The notes: a model not told the origin generated them from the letters alone. Counted from the first letter of the stretch, positions 52,772-60,945 are shown. The stretch: 64,000 nucleotides of DNA from Clostridium sp. ZS2-4 (GCF_026719745.1 NZ_JAPPRQ010000011.1:186001-250000), one strand, 5' to 3'. Made by a program: numbers and translations.

Positions 52772-53960
52772 ATATAAAGCAATAAATATCAAGGGGGATT
52801 TAATTAAAGGCAAATATGCTCTGCAGAATGAAAAAGAGCTTATTTACATTATGAAAGACAAAGGATATTTTCTTTTAGATTATGGAGTAAGCTATCTGGA
52901 TGCAATAAAATATTTTGGACATAAGGTTTATTATAAGGATCTTGCAATATTTTGTAAACAGCTATCAGAAATATTAAAATCAGGAATTGGTATATCTAAA
53001 GGATTAGATATACTTGCATACCAAAAGATTAATCCCAAAATAAGTAGTAGTTTAAGGATTGCCAAAGAGGATGTAGAAAAGGGAAAGTATCTTTCTGAAA
53101 GTCTGGAAAAGCTACCTGATATATATCCTGCATTTATGATTGACATGATTAAAATTGGAGAACAAAGTGGTAATATGGAAAAAGTTTTGTTCAATCTGTA
53201 TGAATATTATTGGAATCAGCATAGTGTTTATACAAAAATAAAATCTCTTTCTATATATCCAATTATTGTTTTATGTACTACCGGTGTGATTACATTAGGA
53301 ATTATTACTAAAATAATACCTGTATTTGTAAATAATTTAATGACAAATAACATGCAAGTCACACCTGAGGTAGAAAAAATTATTAAAATTAATAAATTTA
53401 TTTCCAGTAAAGCAGCAAAAGCTTTAACTGTAGTTCTAGGTATATTTCTAACAATTTTAAAAAGTAAAGGTTATGATAAAAAAATATTTAATACAATAAA
53501 ATTTTTTATTCCAGGAGTTAAATCATTTTATGAAGAGTTTTATGAAATGAGATTTGCAAAGAACTTAAGTTTGCTTATTAGCAGTGGAGTACCTATATTG
53601 GCTGCTCTTGACATAATAAACAATCCTTCAGAAAATCCATATTACAGAGAAAAAATTAGCAGATTAAGTATTAATATTAAAGAAGGAATGAGCCTGTCAA
53701 AGGCCTTAGAAAAATCAAAATTATTCAAAAAATTTTTTGTTTCAATGATAGTGATAGGAGAAGAAACTGGAAATATAGATGGAATATTAAATAATGTTGC
53801 AGAAATATATGAAGATAATCTAAAGAGTATTATCAATAAAGTTTCATCTCTTATAGAACCTGTAACTACTATAGTTTTATCTATAATTATAACATTTATT
53901 ATTATTAAATTTATTTTTCCGATTATTCAGTTGATGGATTCCGTAGAAACAATATTTTAA
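52758..53960 (+). CDS. pilC: PilC/GspF-family pilus platform protein
   Basis: Inner-membrane platform that couples the PilB motor to pilin assembly. The 400-aa product has an N-terminal small domain (about 1-45) and two GspF repeats, each a four-helix bundle with the pattern FCKQLSEILKSGIGISKGLD and FAKNLSLLISSGVPILAALD, and membrane helices at about residues 165-190, 215-235 and 370-395. The conserved MIKIGEQSGNMEKVL and VIGEETGNIDGIL are present. It overlaps pilB by 14 nt, so translation is likely coupled. Confidence 0.95.
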   Translation: MKTYRYKAINIKGDLIKGKYALQNEKELIYIMKDKGYFLLDYGVSYLDAIKYFGHKVYYKDLAIFCKQLSEILKSGIGISKGLDILAYQKINPKISSSLRIAKEDVEKGKYLSESLEKLPDIYPAFMIDMIKIGEQSGNMEKVLFNLYEYYWNQHSVYTKIKSLSIYPIIVLCTTGVITLGIITKIIPVFVNNLMTNNMQVTPEVEKIIKINKFISSKAAKALTVVLGIFLTILKSKGYDKKIFNTIKFFIPGVKSFYEEFYEMRFAKNLSLLISSGVPILAALDIINNPSENPYYREKISRLSINIKEGMSLSKALEKSKLFKKFFVSMIVIGEETGNIDGILNNVAEIYEDNLKSIINKVSSLIEPVTTIVLSIIITFIIIKFIFPIIQLMDSVETIF

Positions 53961-53979
53961 AAGTTAGGAGGAATAGTAA

Positions 53980-54423
53980 GTGAAAATAAATAAATCAGCA
54001 AAAAAAGGATTTACTTTGATTGAGCTTATAGTTGTTATGGCTGTAATACTGGTTTTAAGTAGTTTTTTAATTCCTAAGTTTAAAGGATATAGAAACAAAG
54101 CTATAAGATTGAAAGCTATCGATACAGGAAGGCAAATATATTCTGCTGCTTTTGTAAGTTACATGGAAAATGATAATAAATATTCCAAAGAATTATTAAA
54201 AAGTACTATTAATGAACTAGTAGGAAGTGCCAATACTAGTGTGTCGGAGTGTTCAGATGAAGCAGCAACTATTAGCTACAAAGTTAATAACAAACAATAC
54301 TCTTTAAAAGTGGATATGAACAAGAATAGGTATGTTATTAGAGAGGGTGATGATAGTAGTAACAAGCAAATATATCCTCCGGATAATAGTGTTCAAGCTG
54401 CTAATACAATAAACAATACCTAA
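53980..54423 (+). CDS. Type IV pilin-like protein, probable major pilin
   Basis: Carries a class III prepilin signal: basic leader NKSAKKG, cleavage before FTLIELIVVMAVILVLSSFL, with Glu at +5, then a hydrophobic helix and a hydrophilic globular part of about 115 residues. The 147-aa product is the first and best-conserved of the five pilin-like proteins here, so it is the likely main subunit; no disulfide pair is seen. GTG 53980 follows AGGAGGA. A prepilin peptidase gene is not in the window. Confidence 0.9.
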   Translation: MKINKSAKKGFTLIELIVVMAVILVLSSFLIPKFKGYRNKAIRLKAIDTGRQIYSAAFVSYMENDNKYSKELLKSTINELVGSANTSVSECSDEAATISYKVNNKQYSLKVDMNKNRYVIREGDDSSNKQIYPPDNSVQAANTINNT

Positions 54424-54441
54424 AGTTAAGAGTGATAAAAA

Positions 54442-54891
54442 ATGAATAAGAAAAAAGGAACAACTTTAATAGAGATAATTATTGTTTTAAGTATATTGAC
54501 AGTTTTAAGCAGTATGGCAATAAGGAACTATTACTGTATATATAATACAGTATCTAATAACTTTAGTGTTGATATGTGTAGTAATTCAATACTGCATATT
54601 ATTAATGATTCCAAACAATATTGTAAAAGTAAAAATAAAAGTGGCTATTTAGTTTTTGATTGTATTAAAAGCATTGAATTTTATTGTGGAGGTAATATGG
54701 TAAGAAGCTATACAGTACCTGAAGGTTTCATGTTAAAACCTTTAAATTCTAAAGGTGGAAGTCAAATAATTCACATAGATAACTTTGGAAATACTGGTGA
54801 TGCATGTACTATTTGCTATGCTGATATAACAGGAGAGAATCACCCGATTACTTTAAGAGTGGGTACAAATTATGTTCAAATTAAACAATGA
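54442..54891 (+). CDS. Minor pilin-like protein (GspH/FimT-like)
   Basis: A short leader NKKKG precedes TTLIEIIIVLSILTVLSSMA, so cleavage would leave Thr rather than the usual Phe at +1, with Glu at +5. The rest (to 149 aa) is mostly beta-strand-like with five cysteines. Size and place, second in the pilin series, suggest a GspH/FimT-type minor pilin, but assignment within the minor pilins is tentative. The 3' end overlaps the next gene by 20 nt. Confidence 0.82.
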   Translation: MNKKKGTTLIEIIIVLSILTVLSSMAIRNYYCIYNTVSNNFSVDMCSNSILHIINDSKQYCKSKNKSGYLVFDCIKSIEFYCGGNMVRSYTVPEGFMLKPLNSKGGSQIIHIDNFGNTGDACTICYADITGENHPITLRVGTNYVQIKQ

Positions 54892-55309
54892 TAGAAAGAA
54901 AGGAATAGGCATGATAGAAATTGTTTGCAGTATAGCCATATTTCTTATATTAAGCAGTTTCATTTTTTCAACCAATATAAATAACTTAAAATTAAATATC
55001 AGTAATAGAAAAATGAATGAATATGTTGAGTTTTTAGAGGCATTAAAAGCTGAAATGTATTGTAATCATAATTACCAGGATATTATAGAAATGAAAAATC
55101 ACAATTTATTAATAATAAACGAAGAAAATATCAATATTGATAGCTTAAAGAATAAAGGCATAAAGAATGTTTTTACTGAGAAAAGAAAAGAAGAGATTCC
55201 TTATTTAATTATGAGTATTGAAGATGATAAAGAGGTGTTGGAAATTAGTTTTCAGTTATATACACAAAATAAAATGATTAAAAGTGTTTGGTTTAAGGGG
55301 GCATATTAA
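54872..55309 (+). CDS. Minor pilin-like protein (PilV/GspI-like)
   Basis: The prepilin signal is KLNNDRKKG followed by IGMIEIVCSIAIFLILSS, with Ile at +1 and Glu at +5. The remaining 110 residues are hydrophilic, beta-rich and lack a known motif. Its position after the H-like gene suggests an I-type minor pilin. The ATG at 54872 lies inside the preceding frame; a weak GGGT site precedes it, so translation is probably coupled. Confidence 0.8.
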   Translation: MFKLNNDRKKGIGMIEIVCSIAIFLILSSFIFSTNINNLKLNISNRKMNEYVEFLEALKAEMYCNHNYQDIIEMKNHNLLIINEENINIDSLKNKGIKNVFTEKRKEEIPYLIMSIEDDKEVLEISFQLYTQNKMIKSVWFKGAY

Positions 55310-55312
55310 AGA

Positions 55313-55783
55313 GTGAAGAAAGGGTTTACCATACTAGAGCTTATAATATCTTTAGCAATAGCATCTATCCTAATACTGATAATTACAAGGATGTTTTTTT
55401 ATGAATTCAAAAATTATAAAAAATTTATAATACAAGATAGAAATGAAAGTTATGCTAAAGAAGCATTGAGATTTATAGAAACACAAGTTGAAAATATTAT
55501 AAATAAAGACATAGAAATAGAAGGAAAAAAACTAACTATTAAAAAGAATAATGGAGATGTTAGTATAATTGAAAAAAAAACTAACTCAAATAAAAAACAT
55601 AAGATTATTATAAATTATTATAAACATATAAATTCAACTTGGAAACCAGACACCATAGTAGAAAATGTCCAAGACTTTAGTATTTATAGAAACAAAAATG
55701 TTATTTATGTAACTATAGAAACAGAGAATGGAGTAAAGTTTGAAAGATGTATAGAAATAAAGGAAATAAAAAAGGGTTTGTAA
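55313..55783 (+). CDS. Minor pilin-like protein (PilW/GspJ-like)
   Basis: Begins MKKG then FTILELIISLAIASILILII, a clear class III signal with Phe at +1 and Glu at +5. The 156-aa product continues with a basic, beta-rich domain ending in VKFERCIEIKEI. The order suggests a J-type minor pilin. It starts at GTG 55313, 3 nt after the previous stop, preceded by AAGGGGG. It overlaps the next gene by 37 nt in another frame. Confidence 0.82.
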   Translation: MKKGFTILELIISLAIASILILIITRMFFYEFKNYKKFIIQDRNESYAKEALRFIETQVENIINKDIEIEGKKLTIKKNNGDVSIIEKKTNSNKKHKIIINYYKHINSTWKPDTIVENVQDFSIYRNKNVIYVTIETENGVKFERCIEIKEIKKGL

Positions 55784-56187
55784 TGATTATTATATTACTT
55801 GTACTTATGCTGATTCTTACAAGTCTTATGTATATATTCAATATTGAAGTTATAAGAAGAGGAAATATATATGATCATATAAAATACGAATTAGGAGAAA
55901 ATGTATATGAAAAGCATAGAGAATATTTATTGAGCAGAACTAAGAAATATATTTTGGATAATTTGAGTAGTGTAACGGAGGAGAGTATACAGGATTTGCT
56001 ATGTAAGATGAGTAATACAAAAATTTGTTTTGACAGTTCGTATGTTCAGTATGATAAAGAGCAAAGAAATATTGTATTGTATATATATCCAAAGGGTAAA
56101 ACTTATAAAAAAGAGTATTATGGTTGGAAAATAAAAGATGACAGTTATAATAAAATTTTATTTTATTATATAAAGACTCAGTATTGA
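55747..56187 (+). CDS. Minor pilin-like protein lacking Glu5 (PilX/GspK-like)
   Basis: A basic leader MYRNKGNKKG precedes FVMIIILLVLMLILTSLMYI. The +5 residue is Ile rather than Glu, a feature known from the tip pseudopilin GspK, so this may be the initiating or tip subunit. The 146-aa product is much shorter than GspK, nearer to PilX. It overlaps the previous gene by 37 nt, the longest overlap in the cluster. Confidence 0.78.
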   Translation: MYRNKGNKKGFVMIIILLVLMLILTSLMYIFNIEVIRRGNIYDHIKYELGENVYEKHREYLLSRTKKYILDNLSSVTEESIQDLLCKMSNTKICFDSSYVQYDKEQRNIVLYIYPKGKTYKKEYYGWKIKDDSYNKILFYYIKTQY

Positions 56188-56203
56188 TTAAGGAGAATTT
56201 ATT

Positions 56204-56977
56204 ATGTTTAAAAAAGATATTTTACTAAAGGTAGGAAGTAATAAGATAAATAGTTTTGAAGTATGTAAAAAGCATAAATTAGTAAATCTCCATAAAGTAG
56301 AAGAAGTGATTGATGTAAAAGATTTTAAGAATTTAAAAATTAGAATTAGAAATAAAAATATCTATATAATAATCGAGGGGGAAGAGATATACGTTAAATA
56401 TATGCAGCTCCCTAAAGTATATGGAGAACAACTAGACAAGGTCATTCAAAATCAATTGATATATTTATATGGATCAAAAGCTGAAGAAATTTTTTATTCA
56501 TATGCAATATTTAAAGAAAAACAAAATGAGTTAGAAGTACTAGTTTTCTGTGTGAATTGTGAAGAATTGAATGAATTTAAAAATTTCACAAAGCATAATA
56601 GTGTAATCAAGAAAGTTGATTTAGTACAGTTCTGTTTTTTGAATTATTTCAAGAGATATATTTTAGACAGTAATTATATTTTTATGTTTAAATATAATGA
56701 AAATTTGTATTTGATAGCTGTAGCGGAGAATAAAATTATGGCTGACAAGGTAGTTAAAGATAGTGGAGAAAACTATGAAATAATTATGAGAGAATATGAT
56801 TATTTAAAAGAAAAAATTTTATCATTACATATACATATTGATAAAATATACTGTGTTAATTTTTATAATTTGAAATTTGAAGAGCATATGGAAAATGAAA
56901 AAGATTTTAAGTATATAGATTTAGGCAAGTTTGATGAAGCAGTTATAGCACAAGCATTTGTTTGCGGCAGGAGATAA
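56204..56977 (+). CDS. PilM/GspL-like pilus assembly protein, degenerate
   Basis: The position between the pilins and a PilN-like gene suggests PilM (the actin-like cytoplasmic ring protein). The 257-aa product is shorter than PilM and has no clear nucleotide-binding loops; the opening LLKVGSNKINSFEV is only reminiscent of the first phosphate loop. It includes YVKYMQLPKVYGEQLDKVI, similar to the PilM region before the helical subdomain. No membrane segment is seen, so it is not a full GspL. Function by context only. Confidence 0.6.
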   Translation: MFKKDILLKVGSNKINSFEVCKKHKLVNLHKVEEVIDVKDFKNLKIRIRNKNIYIIIEGEEIYVKYMQLPKVYGEQLDKVIQNQLIYLYGSKAEEIFYSYAIFKEKQNELEVLVFCVNCEELNEFKNFTKHNSVIKKVDLVQFCFLNYFKRYILDSNYIFMFKYNENLYLIAVAENKIMADKVVKDSGENYEIIMREYDYLKEKILSLHIHIDKIYCVNFYNLKFEEHMENEKDFKYIDLGKFDEAVIAQAFVCGRR

Positions 56978-56980
56978 TCA

Positions 56981-57451
56981 ATGAATGAAAATAATTTTTT
57001 ACCTTTATGGTATAGAAAAAGAATTAAAGAAAAAAGATATTTTAGATTGAAGGTTAATTTAACTGTTTTATTACTGTTAATAGTATTTGCAGGAATAAAT
57101 ATTATTATGAATTATCAAAATATAAGCAGTTTAAATAAAGAGATTCAGCAAATTTTACAAAATAATAAACTAGAAAAAAGCAGGCTGCAGCTGATAGAAA
57201 AAGAAAAGGTAGAATCAATAAATACATTGAGAAATTTTATTGTTAATATATATGATAAAAAGTATTTATACATGATTAAGATTAGGGATAATAGAGTGGA
57301 AATAGAAGGCGTTTATCCCAATAGACAAAAAGTTGAACAATTTATAGCATATATTGAGGAAAATAAAAAATTTAAAATCTTAGATTTAGAATTAGATGGT
57401 GAAAAGAGTAATGTTAAATTAAAATTAAATTTAGGGGTAAAAAATGGTTGA
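56981..57451 (+). CDS. PilN-like pilus assembly protein
   Basis: A bitopic protein of 156 aa: a short cytoplasmic segment (NNFLPLWYRKRIKEKRYF), a membrane helix at about residues 24-44, a coiled coil (about 46-85) and a small ferredoxin-like domain at the end (VEIEGVYPNRQKVEQFIAYI). That is the PilN layout, and the N-terminal NxLPxxxR-like motif matches the segment that binds PilM. The match is by architecture and order rather than strong identity. Confidence 0.7.
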   Translation: MNENNFLPLWYRKRIKEKRYFRLKVNLTVLLLLIVFAGINIIMNYQNISSLNKEIQQILQNNKLEKSRLQLIEKEKVESINTLRNFIVNIYDKKYLYMIKIRDNRVEIEGVYPNRQKVEQFIAYIEENKKFKILDLELDGEKSNVKLKLNLGVKNG

Positions 57452-57857
57452 TAAAAGAGTTAAAAATAATTTGTTGTTGTTTTTTATAAGTGTGCTGCTT
57501 ATAGTTATTACTATTGCTGCTTATTTCCAGCAGAAGCAGGTATTATATAAAGAACAGGAATTAAAAACATTAAAGATAAATTATACAAAAAAAGAGAACA
57601 CTAACAGTTCATATAGTAATATATTAAAAGGCATTAATAATAAAGAGTATGTGAGGATAAAAAGAATTGTTAAGGAAAATGAAATTGATCATGTTGTAAA
57701 CATAGAGTTAGAAATAAAAGGGGAAATAGAGAAGTTATACAGTTTTTTAGAAATGATAAACAAAAAAAATAATTTTTATGGTGTTAAGGAATTAGAAATA
57801 AAAACTTTGGACAATAAAAAGTTTATCAGTTATGTTACTTTGAAATTTCTAATATAA
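57444..57857 (+). CDS. PilO-like pilus assembly protein
   Basis: The 137-aa product has a membrane helix near residues 8-27 (NLLLFFISVLLIVITIAAYF), a short basic coiled segment, and a small domain ending the protein (IELEIKGEIEKLYSFLEMIN, then FYGVKELEIKTLDNKK), which resembles the PilO pattern. It overlaps the PilN-like gene by 8 nt. PilO pairs with PilN in known systems. No secretin gene (PilQ) follows, as expected for a Gram-positive cell. Confidence 0.7.
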   Translation: MVDKRVKNNLLLFFISVLLIVITIAAYFQQKQVLYKEQELKTLKINYTKKENTNSSYSNILKGINNKEYVRIKRIVKENEIDHVVNIELEIKGEIEKLYSFLEMINKKNNFYGVKELEIKTLDNKKFISYVTLKFLI

Positions 57858-57905
57858 TATTATTTTCAACAAAAATATTAAAATTAATACATAAAATAAA
57901 TGTAT

Positions 57906-57934
57906 TTGCAAATATTCGTAAGTTTTGATAAAAT
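57906..57934 (+). promoter_or_regulatory. Candidate sigma-A promoter of efp
   Basis: TTGCAA (57906-57911) and TAAAAT (57929-57934) are 17 nt apart, starting 49 nt after the PilO-like stop. Transcription would begin near 57941 and give a leader of about 200 nt before efp. Confidence 0.6.
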
Positions 57935-57940
57935 ATCATT

Positions 57941-58142
57941 GGTTGAATAAGGGACGGTAACTTATTTGTACCGAGTAAATTACTAAAAAATTTATGAAAT
58001 TTTTTAGATACTGAAAAAGCTCTAAAAGCAATTAAGCCTGGCTTAAACTGGTAAAAATTTCTTTCAATAGTAATAAAGCTAGTATTAATACCGATTTTAG
58101 AGTTATAATATAAAATATAATACATATGTGGAGGGATACATA
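57941..58142 (+). promoter_or_regulatory. Long structured leader of efp
   Basis: If the upstream promoter is used, the leader contains CGGTA/TACCG around a 9-nt loop (57955-57973), an 11-bp hairpin CTAAAAAATTT/AAATTTTTTAG with a 3-nt loop (57983-58007), and a hyphenated palindrome TTAAGCC-T-GGCTTAA (58032-58046). The second hairpin is AT-only with no following T tract, so it is not a clear terminator. I recognise no known riboswitch class. Confidence 0.45.
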
Positions 58143-58700
58143 ATGATTTCAGCTGGAGATTTAAGAAAAGGAACTACTTTTGAATCAGATGGACAAGTTT
58201 TTACTGTACTTGAATTTTTACACGTAAAACCAGGAAAGGGAGCAGCATTTGTTAGAACAAAACTTAGAAATGTTATAAGTGGTTCAGTTACAGAAACTAC
58301 TTTTAACCCATCAGCTAAGTTCCAAGAAGCAGTTATAGAAAGAAAAGAAATGCAATACTTATATAATGATGGTGAACTATACTATTTCATGGATCAAGAA
58401 ACATTTGAACAAATACCATTAAATTTTGAACAAGTTGAAGAAGCTGTTAAATATCTTAAAGAAAATATGTTTGCAGTAATAAAATTCTATAAGAATGAAG
58501 CTTTTTCAGTTGAAGCACCAAACTTTGTTGAGCTTCAAATAGTTGAATGTGAACCAGGAGTTAAAGGAAATACTACAACTAATGTTATGAAACCAGCAAA
58601 ACTAGAAACTGGAGCAGTTGTACCAGTACCTCTATTTGTAAATGAAGGAGATACAATAAGAGTAGATACTAGAACTGGCGAATACATGGAGAGAGTATAA
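58143..58700 (+). CDS. efp: Elongation factor P
   Basis: Relieves ribosome stalling at proline-rich stretches by entering the E site. At 185 aa it has standard length: KOW-like domain ([19 protein letters not shown]), the modification loop KPGKGAAF with Lys32, which Bacillus modifies with 5-aminopentanol, and the OB domains ending [18 protein letters not shown] choose ATG 58143, with GGAGGG 7 nt upstream, over the in-frame GTG 58128. It is followed by a zinc-ribbon gene and, after a terminator, spoIIIA, as in other Firmicutes. Confidence 0.97.
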   Translation: MISAGDLRKGTTFESDGQVFTVLEFLHVKPGKGAAFVRTKLRNVISGSVTETTFNPSAKFQEAVIERKEMQYLYNDGELYYFMDQETFEQIPLNFEQVEEAVKYLKENMFAVIKFYKNEAFSVEAPNFVELQIVECEPGVKGNTTTNVMKPAKLETGAVVPVPLFVNEGDTIRVDTRTGEYMERV

Positions 58701-58722
58701 CTACCCTAAAGGGAGTGGTGAA

Positions 58723-59112
58723 ATGAATTCTCTTAAGTCAAAAGTAACTTCGTTAAAAAACGTTGTTAATGAATTAGAGAAAGAAAAAAATTCTTCAGAA
58801 AGTAAAATATTATCTCAGATAAGTGATATTTTACTTGAAATTGTAGAAAAAATTGATGAAATTGAACATACACAAGCCGAAGTGAATGAATATGTGACGG
58901 TTTTAGATGAGAACTTAGGAAACATAGAGGATGAACTATACGGTTTTGAAGAAGAGGATGAGGAATTTAACAGCTATGACTATGTAGATATTTGCTGTGA
59001 AAAATGCAGTGAAACATTAGCTATTGAGAAGAGTTTAATAGATAATGAAAATGAGATTCTGTGTCCTAATTGCCAAAATTTCATAAATTTAAAAGATGAT
59101 AAAGAAGAATAA
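58723..59112 (+). CDS. CD1247-type N-terminal-domain protein with a zinc ribbon
   Basis: A 129-aa protein known from Clostridia near efp and spoIIIA; its function is not established. The N-terminal part (about 1-70) is a coiled coil rich in Lys and Glu, followed by an acidic patch (YGFEEEDEEFNSYDYVD) and a C-terminal zinc ribbon CCEKC...CPNC. It lies 22 nt after efp and before a strong terminator, so it is probably co-transcribed with efp. DNA- or RNA-polymerase contact is possible given the ribbon, but this is not shown. Confidence 0.82.
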   Translation: MNSLKSKVTSLKNVVNELEKEKNSSESKILSQISDILLEIVEKIDEIEHTQAEVNEYVTVLDENLGNIEDELYGFEEEDEEFNSYDYVDICCEKCSETLAIEKSLIDNENEILCPNCQNFINLKDDKEE

Positions 59113-59117
59113 GCAGG

Positions 59118-59157
59118 ATAGCATATAGAAGTAACGTTCTATATGCTATTTTTTTTG
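59118..59157 (+). terminator. Terminator of the efp operon
   Basis: Perfect 13-bp stem ATAGCATATAGAA (59118-59130) and TTCTATATGCTAT (59137-59149) with a 6-nt loop, followed by a T run to 59156. Confidence 0.95.
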
Positions 59158-59158
59158 T

Positions 59159-59188
59159 AATCCATATGAAAAAAAATCCATATGGATT
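59159..59188. repeat. Repeated AATCCATATG with a 14-bp palindrome before spoIIIAA
   Basis: AATCCATATG occurs at 59159-59168 and again at 59175-59184, where it is the start of the perfect palindrome AATCCATATGGATT (59175-59188). The two copies are 16 nt apart, about one and a half helical turns. The site lies about 90 nt upstream of spoIIIAA and may be a regulator site. Confidence 0.5.
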
Positions 59189-59274
59189 AAGTTTTGTTTT
59201 GCATTTTTCAATATATTTGGAATAATTTACAATGTATGTAAATAAAAATTTAATAAGAAAGGAGGATAAAAAGT

Positions 59275-60198
59275 ATGAAAACCAAAGAAATTTTTTATAT
59301 ACTTCCAGAGAGCATAAGAACAATATTAGAGGGTATGAAGAATCTTGAAAAAATGCAGGAAATAAGGATTAAGGCAAATAAACCGCTACAAGTATATTTA
59401 GGTAAAGATGAAATTGTTACAGAATATCTTATTACAGAAGAAGATATAAATATAATTCTTCAGCGTATGAGCAATTATTCAATATACGCTTTCGAAGAAG
59501 AGATAAAAAATGGCTATATCACAATAAAGGGTGGACATAGAGTTGGTATATGCGGCTCATGTGTCATAGACAATAACAAAGTTAAAACAATAAAGAATAT
59601 TGCATCCTTGAATATTAGAATATGTAGGGAAGTTATTGGATGTTCCGACAGAATAATGCCATATATAGTTGATGGTGATAAGGTTTTAAATACTATTGTA
59701 ATATCTCCACCTAAATGTGGAAAAACAACACTAATACGAGATGTTTCTAGAAATTTATCTGATGGATTTAAGATAGGCTATATAAAGGTATCAGGAAAAA
59801 AAGTGTGCATAATAGATGAAAGGAGTGAAATTGGTGGATGCAGCAATGGCATACCTCAAATGAATGTAGGTATAAGGACAGATGTTCTTGACAGCTGTCT
59901 GAAAAGTATGGGAATTATGATGGCAATCAGGAGTATGTCGCCAGATGTGATTATATGTGATGAAATAGGAACCTGTAAAGATATGGAGAGTATACTTGCA
60001 GCAATGAATTCAGGAGTTAATTTAATTACAACTATTCATGGATTTGGAGTTGAGGATTTGTATAAAAGATCTGTATTCAAAGAAATTTTAGATAATAATG
60101 TGTTTCAGAGAGCTATAATTCTAAGTGCTTCTAAAGAGGTTGGGAAAATAGAGTATATTTATGATTTTAGCAAAAAAGAAAAGCTTTGGGGGCGATGA
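59275..60198 (+). CDS. spoIIIAA: SpoIIIAA, ATPase of the SpoIIIA-SpoIIQ channel
   Basis: A secretion-type ATPase needed in the mother cell for the SpoIIIA-SpoIIQ channel that sustains forespore development. The 307-aa product has Walker A in SPPKCGKTTLIRDV (about residues 143-156), the Walker B-type DVIICDEIG and the ISIRIC-like core (LNIRICREVIGCSDRIMPY). The start ATG 59275 follows AAGGAGG. The operon is expected to be driven by sigma-E; no clear sigma-E promoter was found upstream. Confidence 0.96.
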   Translation: MKTKEIFYILPESIRTILEGMKNLEKMQEIRIKANKPLQVYLGKDEIVTEYLITEEDINIILQRMSNYSIYAFEEEIKNGYITIKGGHRVGICGSCVIDNNKVKTIKNIASLNIRICREVIGCSDRIMPYIVDGDKVLNTIVISPPKCGKTTLIRDVSRNLSDGFKIGYIKVSGKKVCIIDERSEIGGCSNGIPQMNVGIRTDVLDSCLKSMGIMMAIRSMSPDVIICDEIGTCKDMESILAAMNSGVNLITTIHGFGVEDLYKRSVFKEILDNNVFQRAIILSASKEVGKIEYIYDFSKKEKLWGR

Positions 60199-60199
60199 T

Positions 60200-60721
60200 A
60201 TGTTTCTAAAGACTTTAGGATGTGTTTTGATTTTAGGAAGTTGTTCTTTAATAGGCGTTATATATGGAGAAAATTTGAGGAATAGACTTATTCAGTTGAA
60301 AGAAATTGAACAAGTTTTATATCAATTAAAAAATGAAATAGTATATACTCATACATCTTTACCAGAAATTTTCTTTCATGTAGCACAAAAATGCAATAAG
60401 CCAATAAAAAATATATTTTTAGATGTATCCAAATTACTTTATAACAATGAAGTGAATAGTGTATATGAAGGTTTTAGAAAAGCTATAGAATTAAATAAGG
60501 ATTTGATTAGTCTTAAGAAAGAAGATCTTGATGTAATTTTAGACTTGGCTAAATCACTAGGTGAATCAGATGTAGAAGGGCAAAAAAGTATATTGGCTCT
60601 ATCATTAAATAATTTAAAAAAGCAAGTTAATACTGCAGAGATGATAATGCAGAAAAATATTAAAATGTATAGATATCTCGGGTTTTCTTTTGGAGCTATA
60701 TTAGTAATTATGATTTTATAG
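60200..60721 (+). CDS. spoIIIAB: SpoIIIAB, SpoIIIA channel component
   Basis: A membrane-anchored helical protein related in fold to GspF. The 173-aa product has a hydrophobic N-terminal helix (MFLKTLGCVLILGSCSLIGV), a helical cytosolic part with ENLRNRLIQLKEIEQVLYQL and KNEIVYTHTSLPEIF, and a C-terminal hydrophobic helix (LGFSFGAILVIMIL). I choose ATG 60200, two bases after the spoIIIAA stop, with GGGGG 7 nt upstream; an in-frame ATG at 60161 would overlap spoIIIAA and lacks a site. Confidence 0.94.
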   Translation: MFLKTLGCVLILGSCSLIGVIYGENLRNRLIQLKEIEQVLYQLKNEIVYTHTSLPEIFFHVAQKCNKPIKNIFLDVSKLLYNNEVNSVYEGFRKAIELNKDLISLKKEDLDVILDLAKSLGESDVEGQKSILALSLNNLKKQVNTAEMIMQKNIKMYRYLGFSFGAILVIMIL

Positions 60722-60733
60722 GAGGTAAATGCG

Positions 60734-60931
60734 GTGTTGGATGTCAGTTTAATATTTAAAATTGGGGCTGTGAGCATAGTGATAATTATACTGGATAAAA
60801 TTTTAAAAACAACAGGAAAAGATGATTATGCTGTTGTAGCAAATTTAGCTGGAATTGTAATTGTATTAATGATGGTTATAGACTTGATAAATAAATTATT
60901 TAGTACTGTTAAAACTATGTTCCAATTTTAG
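60734..60931 (+). CDS. spoIIIAC: SpoIIIAC, small membrane protein of the SpoIIIA channel
   Basis: A 65-aa protein with two membrane helices (about residues 5-22 and 33-55) and conserved DKILKTTGKDDYAVVANLAG between them. It is the usual short third gene of the operon. GTG 60734 has AGGAGGT 7 nt upstream. spoIIIAD, a related longer protein, follows after 14 nt. Confidence 0.95.
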   Translation: MLDVSLIFKIGAVSIVIIILDKILKTTGKDDYAVVANLAGIVIVLMMVIDLINKLFSTVKTMFQF

Positions 60932-60945
60932 GAGGCTTATTTTAT

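Noticed and set aside
57941-58142. Known riboswitch class in the efp leader
   Set aside because: Hairpins are present but none of the conserved cores I know (GEMM, SAM, TPP, glycine, lysine, purine, cobalamin) could be recognised.
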